DNA of 64,000 nucleotides from Pseudomonas wuhanensis (GTDB taxonomy: Bacteria; Pseudomonadota; Gammaproteobacteria; Pseudomonadales; Pseudomonadaceae). The notes beneath the pieces are model-generated. The model had not been told where the DNA came from. It did not search any database and saw nothing but the letters and a program-made list of their open reading frames with translations. How positions within the stretch are numbered: position 1 is the stretch's first letter; each line of letters starts with the position of its first letter. Below are positions 17,129 to 26,595 of the stretch, piece after piece. A program made the position numbers and the translations under genes. The stretch covers positions 868,001 through 932,000 of the forward strand of contig NZ_CP117430.1 in the NCBI RefSeq assembly GCF_030687395.1, in the 5' to 3' direction.

Positions 17129-18496
17129 ATGGCCAAGGCCAAGCGCATGTACGGCTGCACCGAGTGTGGCTCAACCTTCCCGAAGTGGGCCGGCCAGTGC
17201 GGCGAATGCGGGGCCTGGAACACGCTGACTGAAACCATGGTGGAGAGCGGCGGCGCCGCAGCCCCCAGTGGTCGCACCGGTTGGACCGGCCAGCAGGCAC
17301 AGATCAAAACCCTGGCCGAAGTCAGTGTCGAAGAGATTCCGCGTTTCTCCACGGCGTCCAGCGAGTTGGATCGCGTACTTGGCGGTGGCCTGGTGGACGG
17401 CTCGGTGGTGCTGATCGGCGGTGATCCGGGTATCGGCAAGTCGACCATTTTGTTGCAAACCTTGTGCAACCTCGCCAAGAGCATGCCGGCACTGTATGTC
17501 ACCGGCGAAGAATCCCAGCAGCAGGTGGCCATGCGTGCCCGGCGCCTGGGCTTGCCTCAGGATCAGCTGCGGGTGATGACCGAAACCTGCATCGAAACCA
17601 TCATTGCCACCGCCCGGGTCGAAAAGCCTAAGGTCATGGTGATCGACTCGATCCAGACGATTTTCACCGAGCAACTGCAATCGGCACCGGGCGGTGTTTC
17701 CCAGGTGCGCGAAAGTGCTGCATTGCTGGTGCGTTATGCCAAACAAAGCGGCACGGCGATTTTCCTCGTGGGCCATGTTACCAAAGAGGGCGCGCTGGCC
17801 GGCCCCCGGGTGCTGGAACACATGGTCGACACCGTTTTGTATTTCGAAGGCGAATCCGATGGGCGCCTGCGTTTGCTGCGGGCAGTGAAAAACCGATTCG
17901 GCGCGGTGAATGAATTGGGCGTGTTCGGCATGACCGACAAAGGCCTGAAAGAAGTCTCCAACCCTTCGGCGATTTTCCTGACGCGCGCCCAGGAAGAGGT
18001 CCCGGGCAGCGTGGTCATGGCAACGTGGGAAGGCACCCGGCCGATGCTGGTGGAAGTCCAGGCGCTGGTGGACGACAGCCATCTGGCCAACCCGCGTCGG
18101 GTGACGCTCGGTCTGGATCAGAATCGCCTGGCGATGTTGTTGGCGGTTTTGCACCGGCACGGCGGCATCCCGACCCACGATCAGGACGTGTTCCTCAACG
18201 TGGTCGGCGGGGTGAAGGTCCTGGAAACCGCTTCCGACCTGGCCTTGATGGCGGCGGTCATGTCCAGTTTGCGCAACCGGCCGCTGCCACATGATCTGCT
18301 GGTGTTTGGTGAAGTCGGATTGTCGGGTGAAGTGCGCCCGGTGCCGAGTGGCCAGGAACGCTTGAAAGAGGCGGCCAAGCATGGCTTCAAACGCGCCATC
18401 GTGCCTAAGGGTAATGCACCGAAAGAGCCGCCGCCGGGGTTGCAGATTATTGCCGTGACGCGCCTGGAACAGGCGCTCGACGCACTGTTCGAATAA
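17129..18496 (+). CDS. radA: DNA repair/branch-migration ATPase RadA (Sms)
   Basis: 455 residues. I start at MAKAKRMYGCTECG (17129). The layout is complete: zinc finger CTECGSTFPKWAGQCGECGAW (two Cys pairs), RecA-like ATPase with Walker A GGDPGIGKSTIL and Walker B VMVIDSIQTIF, the RadA-specific KNRFGAVNELGVF motif, then the Lon-like C-terminal domain without protease function (LLVFGEVGLSGEVRPVPSGQ). It helps process recombination intermediates. The next gene (PilZ) is convergent. Confidence 0.95.
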   Translation: MAKAKRMYGCTECGSTFPKWAGQCGECGAWNTLTETMVESGGAAAPSGRTGWTGQQAQIKTLAEVSVEEIPRFSTASSELDRVLGGGLVDGSVVLIGGDPGIGKSTILLQTLCNLAKSMPALYVTGEESQQQVAMRARRLGLPQDQLRVMTETCIETIIATARVEKPKVMVIDSIQTIFTEQLQSAPGGVSQVRESAALLVRYAKQSGTAIFLVGHVTKEGALAGPRVLEHMVDTVLYFEGESDGRLRLLRAVKNRFGAVNELGVFGMTDKGLKEVSNPSAIFLTRAQEEVPGSVVMATWEGTRPMLVEVQALVDDSHLANPRRVTLGLDQNRLAMLLAVLHRHGGIPTHDQDVFLNVVGGVKVLETASDLALMAAVMSSLRNRPLPHDLLVFGEVGLSGEVRPVPSGQERLKEAAKHGFKRAIVPKGNAPKEPPPGLQIIAVTRLEQALDALFE

Positions 18497-18526
18497 GCAT
18501 GTGATCGCTATCCCTGTAGAAAGCGA

Positions 18527-18895
18527 TCAGGTTTCGATCAGCGCTCCTAACTCCCGGTCCAGCTCCTCTGGATCGCCGAGGTTCAGTTCGATCAGCCGTC
18601 TCAAGTGCTCGATCGATTCCAGCCCGATATTCAGGCAGACAAAACCCAGCTGACCGTGGTCATCATGGGTCAGCTGCACGTCCATTCGGATCTCGGCCTC
18701 ATGGTTCAAATGGATATCGGCTGCGAAGGGCTGGCTGGCGTCGCCTGACCAGGGCTCGGGACGCTGGATCAGCATGCCCTTGAGCGACAGGTCGAGCAAT
18801 TGCACCGGCCAACGCTGCCCATCCTGGCTCAGTTCGGTCTGTGCGCTGAAGGAAATGCGCTTGAAACGGCGGCGATCGGAATGCTGTTCGCTCAT
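18527..18895 (-). CDS. mapZ: Single-domain PilZ c-di-GMP receptor (MapZ type)
   Basis: 122 residues. PilZ motifs: R-x-x-x-R in DRRRFKRISF at the N terminus and D-x-S-x-x-G in LLDLSLKGM. The sequence is strikingly like P. aeruginosa PA4608/MapZ (IEHLRRLIELNLGDPEELDREL matches the same helix there). MapZ binds c-di-GMP and then inhibits the chemotaxis methyltransferase CheR1. The radA neighbour is also conserved there. It is a small cytosolic protein. The MorA gene at 32028, which makes or breaks c-di-GMP, is in the same window. Confidence 0.85.
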   Translation of the reverse strand: MSEQHSDRRRFKRISFSAQTELSQDGQRWPVQLLDLSLKGMLIQRPEPWSGDASQPFAADIHLNHEAEIRMDVQLTHDDHGQLGFVCLNIGLESIEHLRRLIELNLGDPEELDRELGALIET

Positions 18896-19055
18896 GGCCT
18901 GACCTCTCTGTTTGGTGCAATGACTATAGACCGGGCTTTGCGTCGGCCGCCACGCAATCCCTTATCTAGACCAATGTTGGGGGGTGGCCTTTGAGGCCAG
19001 TAGCGCTAAACTCCGGATGGCTGTCTTTCTTGTCCACTCTGGCTGGAATCATAAA

Positions 19056-21122
19056 ATGAAAAATAATAATAGCCTGCTGCGCCACTTACCCTGGCTGCTG
19101 CTGGCGATCCTGGGAGCGTGCGCCCTGGGCGTAGTGGCATTACGGCGAGGCGAGGCGATCAACGCCTTGTGGATTGTGGTCGCCGCCGTGGCCATTTATC
19201 TGGTCGCGTACCGCTACTACAGCCTGTTCATCGCTAACAATGTGATGCAACTCGATCCGCGTCGGGCTACCCCTGCCGTGCTCAACAATGACGGTCTGGA
19301 CTATGTGCCAACCAACAAACACATTCTTTTCGGTCACCACTTCGCGGCCATCGCTGGCGCGGGGCCGCTGGTCGGTCCGGTGTTGGCGGCGCAGATGGGC
19401 TACCTGCCCGGTACGCTGTGGCTGATTGCAGGCGTCGTGCTGGCCGGTGCGGTTCAGGACTTCATGGTCCTGTTCCTGTCCACCCGCCGCAACGGCCGCT
19501 CCCTGGGCGACATGGTTCGTGAAGAAATGGGCCGGATTCCCGGGACCATCGCGCTGTTCGGCTGCTTCCTGATCATGATCATCATCCTCGCGGTGCTGGC
19601 GCTGATCGTGGTCAAGGCCCTGGCCGAAAGTCCGTGGGGCATTTTCACGGTGATGGCGACCATCCCGATCGCGATGTTCATGGGCATTTACATGCGCTAC
19701 ATCCGCCCGGGCCGCATCGGTGAAATCTCGGTGATCGGCGTGGCGTTGCTGCTGGGTTCGATCTGGCTGGGCGGGCAGATTGCCGCTGACCCGGTCTGGG
19801 CCAAGGCCTTTACCTTCACCGGAATCCAGATCACCTGGATGCTGATCGGCTACGGGTTCGTGGCGGCGGTGCTGCCGGTATGGCTGATCCTCGCCCCTCG
19901 CGATTACCTGTCGACCTTCCTCAAAATCGGCACCATCGTCGCGCTGGCGATCGGCATCCTGATCACCATGCCCGAGCTGAAAATGCCGGCATTGACCCAG
20001 TTCATCGACGGCACCGGGCCGGTGTGGAAGGGCGGTCTGTTCCCGTTCCTGTTCATCACCATCGCCTGTGGCGCAGTGTCCGGTTTCCACGCGCTGATCT
20101 CCTCCGGCACCACGCCAAAACTGCTGGATAACGAGGTTAACGCTCGTTACATCGGTTACGGCGGCATGCTGATGGAGTCCTTCGTGGCGATCATGGCGAT
20201 GGTCGCCGCTTCGGTGATCGAGCCAGGCGTGTACTTCGCCATGAACAGCCCGGCGGCGGTCGTCGGTGGTGACGTGGTGGCTGTGGCACAAGTCGTCAGC
20301 GGCTGGGGTTTCGCGATTACCCCGGAAGCGCTGCAAGCGGTGGCCAAGGACATCGGTGAAACCACCATCCTGGCCCGCGCCGGCGGTGCGCCGACCCTGG
20401 CGGTCGGTATCGCGCAGATCCTGCACAGTGTGCTGCCGGGTGAAAACACCATGGCGTTCTGGTACCACTTCGCGATCCTGTTCGAAGCGCTGTTCATCCT
20501 GACTGCGGTGGATGCCGGTACCCGTGCCGGGCGTTTCATGCTGCAGGACTTGCTCGGCTCCTTCGTGCCGGCGCTCAAACGCACCGAATCCTGGACCGCC
20601 AACCTGATCGCAACCGCCGGTTGCGTTGCGATGTGGGGTTACCTGCTGTACCAGGGCGTGATCGATCCGCTGGGTGGCATCAACACCTTGTGGCCGCTGT
20701 TCGGTATTTCCAACCAGATGCTGGCCGGTATCGCGCTAATGCTGGCAACCGTTGTGCTGATCAAAATGAAACGCCAACGCTATGTCTGGGTGACCATGCT
20801 GCCAGCGGTATGGCTGCTGATCTGCACCACCACCGCAGGCTTCATCAAACTGTTCGATGCCAACCCGGCAATCGGCTTCCTGTCGCTGGCGAAGAAATAC
20901 AGCGATGCGCTGGCCAATGGGCAGATTCTGGCCCCGGCCAAGAGCATCGAGCAGATGCAGCATGTGATCTACAACGCCTACACCAACGCAACGCTGACGG
21001 CGCTGTTTTTGCTCGTGGTGTTCAGCATCCTGTTTTTTGCACTCAAGGTCGGTATCGCCGCCTGGGGCACCAAAGAACGTACGGATAAAGAATCGCCGTT
21101 CCAGGCTCAGCCGGATGCGTAA
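19056..21122 (+). CDS. cstA: Carbon-starvation family pyruvate transporter (CstA/BtsT)
   Basis: 688 residues, a membrane protein with about 16-18 helices. The family fingerprints are [41 protein letters not shown], then [27 protein letters not shown], and [14 protein letters not shown]. coli members (BtsT, CstA) import pyruvate and sometimes peptides when carbon is scarce. The start [14 protein letters not shown] is chosen by length agreement with P. aeruginosa; the RBS is weak. Next come yjiX and yjiA, the gene order of the E. coli btsT operon, which argues for BtsT-like pyruvate uptake. Confidence 0.9.
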   Translation: MKNNNSLLRHLPWLLLAILGACALGVVALRRGEAINALWIVVAAVAIYLVAYRYYSLFIANNVMQLDPRRATPAVLNNDGLDYVPTNKHILFGHHFAAIAGAGPLVGPVLAAQMGYLPGTLWLIAGVVLAGAVQDFMVLFLSTRRNGRSLGDMVREEMGRIPGTIALFGCFLIMIIILAVLALIVVKALAESPWGIFTVMATIPIAMFMGIYMRYIRPGRIGEISVIGVALLLGSIWLGGQIAADPVWAKAFTFTGIQITWMLIGYGFVAAVLPVWLILAPRDYLSTFLKIGTIVALAIGILITMPELKMPALTQFIDGTGPVWKGGLFPFLFITIACGAVSGFHALISSGTTPKLLDNEVNARYIGYGGMLMESFVAIMAMVAASVIEPGVYFAMNSPAAVVGGDVVAVAQVVSGWGFAITPEALQAVAKDIGETTILARAGGAPTLAVGIAQILHSVLPGENTMAFWYHFAILFEALFILTAVDAGTRAGRFMLQDLLGSFVPALKRTESWTANLIATAGCVAMWGYLLYQGVIDPLGGINTLWPLFGISNQMLAGIALMLATVVLIKMKRQRYVWVTMLPAVWLLICTTTAGFIKLFDANPAIGFLSLAKKYSDALANGQILAPAKSIEQMQHVIYNAYTNATLTALFLLVVFSILFFALKVGIAAWGTKERTDKESPFQAQPDA

Positions 21123-21136
21123 TCGAGGATTGCACC

Positions 21137-21334
21137 ATGTTCAATGACCTGAGTCGCCTCGGTAAATACCTCGGTCAGGCCGCGCGCCTGATGGTCGGCA
21201 TGCCCGACTACGACAACTACGTCGAGCACATGCAAACCAAACACCCGGACAAACCGGTGATGAGCTACGAGATGTTCTTTCGCGAACGTCAGGAAGCCCG
21301 TTACGGTGGCAAGGGTGGGCCGAAGTGCTGTTGA
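21137..21334 (+). CDS. yjiX: YbdD/YjiX family small protein, transporter partner
   Basis: 65 residues starting 14 bases after cstA. The family has conserved elements [38 protein letters not shown] and a Cys-Cys tail (PKCC). In E. coli the YbdD/YjiX proteins are needed with CstA/BtsT for pyruvate transport. It is probably cytosolic or membrane-bound. Confidence 0.9.
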   Translation: MFNDLSRLGKYLGQAARLMVGMPDYDNYVEHMQTKHPDKPVMSYEMFFRERQEARYGGKGGPKCC

Positions 21335-21360
21335 TGCAACAGCCTGGCTGATGCAATCCC

Positions 21361-21450
21361 TGTGGGAGCGGGCTTGCTCGCGAAAGCGGTGTGTCATTCA
21401 ACATTAATGTCGACTGCCACGACCTCTTCGCGAGCAAGCCCGCTCCCACA
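21361..21450. repeat. REP doublet (inverted pair)
   Basis: Two facing copies of the REP palindrome: TGTGGGAGCGGGCTTGCTCG at the left edge and the inverse CGAGCAAGCCCGCTCCCACA at the right, joined by a diverged spacer. This is the standard REPIN form. It separates yjiX from yjiA. Confidence 0.95.
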
Positions 21451-21495
21451 TTTGTTTTGTGTTGTTTTTTAACTTTGTGAAACAGGAGAACCCGT

Positions 21496-22467
21496 TTGTC
21501 CTCTCCCATTCCAGTAACAATTCTCAGCGGCTTTCTCGGCGCGGGAAAAACCACGCTGCTGCGCTATCTGCTCAAAGCCGAGCACGGCCTGAAAATCGCT
21601 GTAATCGAAAACGAATTCAGTGATGCCGGTATCGACACCCAACTGTTGGGCGACGAGCCGGTGCAAGTGATGACGCTGTCCAACGGCTGCGTCTGCTGCA
21701 CCATCCACACCGATTTGACCAAAGCGCTGTTCCTGTTACTGGAACGCCTGGACAGCGGCGAAATCGCCTTCGATCGCCTGGTAATCGAATGCACCGGTCT
21801 GGCTGACCCGGCCCCGGTGGCGCAAACCTTCTTCATCGACGAAGAGCTGCGCGAGCGCTATATCCTCGATGGCATCATCACCCTGGTCGACGCCAAGCAT
21901 GCCGAACATCACCTGACCCAGACCATCGCCCAGGCACAGATCGGTTTTGCCGACCGTTTGCTGGTGAGCAAGCGGGATCTGGTGGACGAGCCGACCTTCA
22001 CCGCCCTCAGCGAGCGTCTGACCCGCATCAACCGCCGCGCACCGATTCGCCTGGTCGAGCACGGCAAGATCGACCTGGCTGAATTGCTCGACGTGCGCGG
22101 CTTCAACCTCAATGCCGACCTCGGCGGTGGGGTGAGTTTGCGTCCTATGAGCAAGGCACCGTCCATCGACCGTATCTCCAGCCTGGTGTTGCGCACGGAC
22201 AAGCCGCTGGATATCGACAAACTCAGTGAGTTCATGAACGAGCTGCTGGAAGAACATGGCAAGCAACTGCTGCGATACAAAGGTGTTTTGAACATCCTTG
22301 GCGAACCGCGGCGTATGGTGTTTCAAGGCGTGTTGAAGTTGTATGGTTTCGACTGGGATACGGAATGGGGCGATGATGAAACACGCGAAAGCGTGATCGT
22401 GTTCATTGCCGATGATTTGCCGGAAGAGAAAATTCGTGAGGGGTTCGAAAAAATTGCAATAGACTAA
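21496..22467 (+). CDS. yjiA: COG0523 GTPase / zinc-metallochaperone family protein YjiA
   Basis: 323 residues. The start codon is TTG (21496): AGGAG at 21484-21488 is placed exactly 7 bases upstream and the first residues SSPIPVTILSGFLGAGKTTLL are the family start. Walker A is GFLGAGKTT, followed by the metal-binding C-x-C-C in SNGCVCCTI, and the Walker B-like ECTGLADPAPV. The C-terminal CobW domain ends in DDLPEEKI. COG0523 proteins are GTP-dependent metal insertases; E. coli YjiA is linked with btsT-yjiX. Its end abuts the low-GC lanthipeptide DNA. Confidence 0.9.
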   Translation: MSSPIPVTILSGFLGAGKTTLLRYLLKAEHGLKIAVIENEFSDAGIDTQLLGDEPVQVMTLSNGCVCCTIHTDLTKALFLLLERLDSGEIAFDRLVIECTGLADPAPVAQTFFIDEELRERYILDGIITLVDAKHAEHHLTQTIAQAQIGFADRLLVSKRDLVDEPTFTALSERLTRINRRAPIRLVEHGKIDLAELLDVRGFNLNADLGGGVSLRPMSKAPSIDRISSLVLRTDKPLDIDKLSEFMNELLEEHGKQLLRYKGVLNILGEPRRMVFQGVLKLYGFDWDTEWGDDETRESVIVFIADDLPEEKIREGFEKIAID

Positions 22468-22608
22468 GTTGTTAGTGTTTGTTATGAGTTGCGGAGGTTT
22501 GAGGTGGTTACATTAAGTTAGGATTTGTAGCGGGCTTTGGTTGTCCGTTGATGTTAACTTTCTTGGGTGCCAATGAAGGTGCCTGTTAAGTTAATATTGG
22601 AGCGTTAT

Positions 22609-22758
22609 ATGGAAGAGCAAATCCTGGAAATGTCTGGCGATTTCGACAGTGAGTTTGAAGCCTATGTGAAAGGCGGTATCAACAAGATGGCGGGCGTTGA
22701 AGTCATGTCCACCACCGCGATTACCTGCGAGAGCCTGGGTTGCACGGTTTTCTGCTAA
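22609..22758 (+). CDS. lanA: Lanthipeptide precursor (LanA), 49 residues
   Basis: Directly upstream of a LanM. I start at ATG 22609 (MEEQILEMSGDFDSE), with TTGGAG 6 bases before; ATG 22573 or GTG 22567 would lengthen the leader by 12-14 residues. The acidic leader ends VKGG, a double-glycine cleavage signal at residues 22-23. The predicted core, INKMAGVEVMSTTAITCESL then GCTVFC, is 26 residues. It has six Ser/Thr (S34, T35, T36, T39, S42, T46) and three Cys (C40, C45, C49), so up to three lanthionine or methyllanthionine rings. It lacks the T-x-S-x-E-C lipid II motif of the lacticin 481 and mersacidin groups. Base composition is 40 percent GC or so in the flanks, far below neighbours. Confidence 0.88.
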   Translation: MEEQILEMSGDFDSEFEAYVKGGINKMAGVEVMSTTAITCESLGCTVFC

Positions 22759-22772
22759 ATCGTCAGTAATAT

Positions 22773-22798
22773 ATGGCAGGTCGATGACCTGCCATTTT
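22773..22798 (+). terminator. Attenuator-like hairpin between lanA and lanM
   Basis: ATGGCAGGTC and GACCTGCCAT are perfect 10-base arms with a 3-base loop (GAT) and TTTT after. It would end most transcripts after lanA and let some reach lanM, giving far more precursor than enzyme, as in other lantibiotic operons. Alternatively it stabilises the lanA mRNA. Confidence 0.75.
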
Positions 22799-22815
22799 GG
22801 TCAAGGATGGCAAGC

Positions 22816-25800
22816 ATGTTGGCTGATATTCTGACGTTCCAGGAGCGTGAAACATCGGGCGCGGGAAGTGGAGTCGATGTCGACTTACTGCGCAAGACCA
22901 TGGAGATGTTGCATAAAGATGATGATGCCGTTATAAAATATTTCGGCATGAACAGGAGTGAGTTGGTTGGGCGGCTCGAAAATGGCACCGAGTATTGTGA
23001 GTCGTTACAGCACGCCTCGATAGAAGTTTTGTACAATAAAATTCAACTGATCGTTGCTTTGAGTCATGGTGAGCAGCCATGCAGTACGAGTCAGGAAGCA
23101 TTTGAAGGCTTTTATAGGGTTTTTTATTGTTACTTCAAGCAAGTGTTTGAGTGTGATAAAAGATATGTCGAAGTTTGTCAGTATTTCAATGCCGAGTCAT
23201 TGCTGGCCAGTGTCCAGCCTTATGTAATAGCCTGCCTTAAACGTTTGGCGCAAAAGTCCCTTGTTCATTGTCTTAATACGCGAATATCACAAGGTGTCGA
23301 TACGGACCTGAACACCTTCGAACAGTTTCTTGGTACCCAGTCGATAGGCCCGCTCCTGGCGTCCTATCCGGTACTGACTGACCTGCTGACCCAGCAAATG
23401 GAAAGCACATCCGCCTACCTGTACAAAGTCATCTCCCATTTTGCCAAGGACGTCGATGCGCTGGGTCAGCTATTCGCTCTGCGAGGGCAACGAATCGATT
23501 CTATCGACCTCGGATGGGGCGATCCCCATGCCAACGGCGAAACGGTCTGTGCTGTTCAGATCGCTACCACTTCGTTGGTCTACAAACCAAGAAGCAACCG
23601 CGAAGCGGAGTTCTATGGCGCGTTGATGAGACTGTTGCACGAGAACAACCGTGACGAGTGTTTCTCTGCGCATACCCCATCGTTGATCTGCAGAGACGAC
23701 CATTGCTGGATCGAAAAAGTCGAGAACCGAGCCTGTGAAACGGTAGGTGATGTGGCGTTGTACTACCGAAGAGCGGGAGCGCAGATTGCGATCGCCCATG
23801 CCCTGAATGGCATGGATTTTCACTACGAGAACATCATCGCGTGCGGTAGCAGTCCCGTCATGATCGATCTTGAGTGTCTGTTTACAGCCTCAATGATTGA
23901 CCTCAAGGGCGACCTGCCCGGTACCAGTGCGTTGTTCAAGACGTTGAAACTGAACGGTCAGTCGATATTCGCGACGGGTTTTGTTCCCTATTCACCTGGC
24001 TCTGAAAACGACTTCAGCGGCCTGACCCGACAAAAGCACTTCACCTCAAATGTAGTGCGTCTGGTTCGTGAGCAAGGTTTCTATCACTTGAAACGGGTCA
24101 GCATTGAAAAGACGCCGGTTATCCGACACCTTCCGGTTCTCGATGGCCTGCCACGTTCGCTGGAAGACTATCAGGAAGACATTTTTGAAGGATTTGGGTT
24201 GGCCTACGATGAGATGATGAAGCATCGGAGCGCGATACTGGCGTTGATCCGTCAGCATGCCAGTGAGTTGAAAACACGGGTATTAATCAAGAATACCCAG
24301 CGCTATGTGGACTTCATCGAGTTGACGCTACATCCGCGCTTTATGCAATGCATGCTCCAACGCCAGTTGCTGTTTGCCACGTTGTGGTCGGAGTTGAGCG
24401 AAACGCTTATTGCCAAGCATGTTCCTGGTCACGAGTCGGCCGATCTGGAATGGGCAAATATCCCAAGTTTCAGCATGCCTATCGGCTCCAATCGATTGTT
24501 CAGCGGTCATGGCGGGTTCGTGGCTGAACTCGACATCGAGAGCCCACTTGAAAGTTGCCGACGAAAGCTGAGCGATCTGTCCGTCAAGGACAAAGCTTTT
24601 CAGACACTCATCCTGCGCGAGTGCCTGTTCCCTTCGGACAATGGGGCCATGCCCTTGAATAGGCAGCATCGCCAGAAAGGTGTGCCGGGTATGCGGATGT
24701 CGGGCTATCTTGCAGGGGCGCTGAGAGTTGCGGCAGTGATCGAACGGTTGAGCATTGATGGCGAAGACGGGGATGTAGCGTGGTCTTTCCTCAATACCCA
24801 TCCGACAACTCGACGCTACTACCTTTCGCCCATGAGTAACAGCCTGTACAGCGGCATGGGTGGATTGGCTGTTTTTTACATGAGCCTGTTTCGCGTCAGC
24901 GGTCAGCCAGAACACTTGAGCATGGCCGACCGAATTGTCGACTCGATGGCCAGATCCCACGAGCACTTTGACAGCGACATGGCGGTCAGCGCTTATTTCG
25001 GCCTGGCGTCTTACCTCTATGTTTTAGTCAACCATCAACAGGTCTTGGGGCAGGATATCCATCGCGCGACCATTGATGACTTATTGCTCAAGCTCGCCGA
25101 CTTTCCGCGTCAGGATGACGAGTTTGACTTCCTTAATGGATGGTGCGGGACGGTCACGATACTGGTGAATCTGTATCAGCTAGAAAAGCGAGACAGTTTG
25201 ATCCCACTCATCGAAAAATTCTCGGCAGCCATTCAAGCCGAGCTGCTGAACGAAGAGGGGAGATTTGTGCGCAAGTCCTGTCGAACGCCTTTGCTCACGG
25301 GATTCTCCCACGGGATTTCAGGCATTCTCCAGGCGCTCGGCAAAGCTTATGAGTTGACGGGGAATGCGGCGCTCGTCCCGCTGATCGTGGCCTTGTTGAA
25401 GGACGAAAACCGCCTGAAAGCCCAAGGGTTCTGGCTGGATCTGCGTGATGCCTCGAAGTCGTCCCACATGACCAAGTGGTGTCACGGCGATGCTGGGATC
25501 CTGATCTCCAGGTTGCAACTCAAGAAAGCGCTCAAAGGTGTATTCAGTGTGGAGCTGGGGGCGATCGTCGATAACGATATCAGTCAGTGCGAGCACAATC
25601 TCTGGCACCACGGACTTGGTTCCGGCTACAGCCTTTGCCATGGTGACTTCGGTAATCTGGTGTGTTTGCTGGAGCTGTATCGCAGCACGGGAAACAACCA
25701 GGGAATTGCGAGGAGCCAGCAGGCGTTCTCCGAGGTCGCAGACAACTTCTTCAATGAAGACTTCATGACGCAAAACAGCGTACCTGTTCTCGGGATGATG

Positions 25801-25950
25801 CTGGGACTCACAGGGGCAGGTCAGGCGTTGCTGTGTGCGGTAGAGCCGACGTTGCCGAATGTCCTGTCGTTGACGTTTATGGATGCTCGCCCAGCAGCCT
25901 CTGTTCAAGATCATCCAGATATTGCGTCATCAAGCGCACTGCTGCACTGA
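22816..25950 (+). CDS. lanM: Class II lanthipeptide synthetase LanM
   Basis: 1044 residues from MLADILTF (22816), with AAGGAT 7 bases before; an in-frame ATG at 22807 adds three residues. LanM proteins dehydrate Ser/Thr of the precursor and cyclise with Cys. Dehydratase (kinase-like, DUF4135) residues are intact: D236-x-H238 in GWGDPHANGE, K257 in VYKPRSN, D334, H336 and N339 in GMDFHYENII, D351-x-E353 in MIDLEC. The spacing equals that of CylM. The C-terminal LanC-like cyclase has H832 (GFSHGISG) and zinc ligands C889 (KWCHGDAG), C941-H942 (SLCHGDFGN). The last 25 codons overlap the convergent GntR gene by 74 bases. No LanT or protease is near. Confidence 0.96.
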   Translation: MLADILTFQERETSGAGSGVDVDLLRKTMEMLHKDDDAVIKYFGMNRSELVGRLENGTEYCESLQHASIEVLYNKIQLIVALSHGEQPCSTSQEAFEGFYRVFYCYFKQVFECDKRYVEVCQYFNAESLLASVQPYVIACLKRLAQKSLVHCLNTRISQGVDTDLNTFEQFLGTQSIGPLLASYPVLTDLLTQQMESTSAYLYKVISHFAKDVDALGQLFALRGQRIDSIDLGWGDPHANGETVCAVQIATTSLVYKPRSNREAEFYGALMRLLHENNRDECFSAHTPSLICRDDHCWIEKVENRACETVGDVALYYRRAGAQIAIAHALNGMDFHYENIIACGSSPVMIDLECLFTASMIDLKGDLPGTSALFKTLKLNGQSIFATGFVPYSPGSENDFSGLTRQKHFTSNVVRLVREQGFYHLKRVSIEKTPVIRHLPVLDGLPRSLEDYQEDIFEGFGLAYDEMMKHRSAILALIRQHASELKTRVLIKNTQRYVDFIELTLHPRFMQCMLQRQLLFATLWSELSETLIAKHVPGHESADLEWANIPSFSMPIGSNRLFSGHGGFVAELDIESPLESCRRKLSDLSVKDKAFQTLILRECLFPSDNGAMPLNRQHRQKGVPGMRMSGYLAGALRVAAVIERLSIDGEDGDVAWSFLNTHPTTRRYYLSPMSNSLYSGMGGLAVFYMSLFRVSGQPEHLSMADRIVDSMARSHEHFDSDMAVSAYFGLASYLYVLVNHQQVLGQDIHRATIDDLLLKLADFPRQDDEFDFLNGWCGTVTILVNLYQLEKRDSLIPLIEKFSAAIQAELLNEEGRFVRKSCRTPLLTGFSHGISGILQALGKAYELTGNAALVPLIVALLKDENRLKAQGFWLDLRDASKSSHMTKWCHGDAGILISRLQLKKALKGVFSVELGAIVDNDISQCEHNLWHHGLGSGYSLCHGDFGNLVCLLELYRSTGNNQGIARSQQAFSEVADNFFNEDFMTQNSVPVLGMMLGLTGAGQALLCAVEPTLPNVLSLTFMDARPAASVQDHPDIASSSALLH

Positions 25951-26569
25951 CGTCGGTTCGCTCCAGGGCATCCACAAGACGGACGTGCGTCTGCCAGGTG
26001 CAAGCGCTACCAGTTTGTCCCTCATGCTGTTGTGCAATCGCCAGCGACGTCAGAGGTACAAGGCTTTCGAGGAAGTGCGCCAACGGGGCGTTATCGGCCA
26101 TGTTGGCAAGTTGCAGATGGAATTCGCCGGACAGACGGATAGCCGTACCGTGCTGGTCTCGTTCCATGCACTGACGTTGCTCTTCGGTCAATTCACGTAA
26201 CTTGATCAGCATGCTGGAATGGCGCCGTCGACAGGCGAGTTGAACCAGCGTGCTTTCAACCAGGCGACGAGCATGGAGTACCTGGCGGGTTTGTTCGGGG
26301 GAGGGCGCGGCGACTCGGGGGCGGTGATTAGGTCTCAAGATGATGATCTGTTGATGGGACAGGCGCGACAGAACCCGGCGCATGGTGCTGCGGCTGACCC
26401 CGAATATATGCCCCAGGCTTTCTTCGGTGAAACGGCTGGAAGGGTTGATGCGTTGCTCAAGGATGGCGTCGAAGATCCGCGGATAGACATCATCCACCGA
26501 TGGCTTCTCGCTGTCCGTTCGGGAGAAGGGCAGGGCAGTGAATGTCTGTCGTGAGGCGAAGCTGTTCAT
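25877..26569 (-). CDS. GntR/FCD-family transcriptional regulator (second of pair)
   Basis: 230 residues, starting MNSFASRQTF behind GGAG (the upstream in-frame TTG at 26599 is less likely). The winged HTH is RIFDAILEQRINPSSRFTEESLGHIFGVSRSTMRRVLSRLSHQQII; after it comes an all-helical FCD ligand domain typical of FadR-like regulators for organic acids. It follows 26 bases after another GntR gene and is in the same transcription unit as the DctA carrier. The gene's 3' end is overlapped by lanM on the other strand. Effector not known. Confidence 0.85.
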   Translation of the reverse strand: MNSFASRQTFTALPFSRTDSEKPSVDDVYPRIFDAILEQRINPSSRFTEESLGHIFGVSRSTMRRVLSRLSHQQIIILRPNHRPRVAAPSPEQTRQVLHARRLVESTLVQLACRRRHSSMLIKLRELTEEQRQCMERDQHGTAIRLSGEFHLQLANMADNAPLAHFLESLVPLTSLAIAQQHEGQTGSACTWQTHVRLVDALERTDVSAAVRLMTQYLDDLEQRLLGEHP

Positions 26570-26595
26570 GGCCTGTCTCCAGTTCGAAGAGGGGG

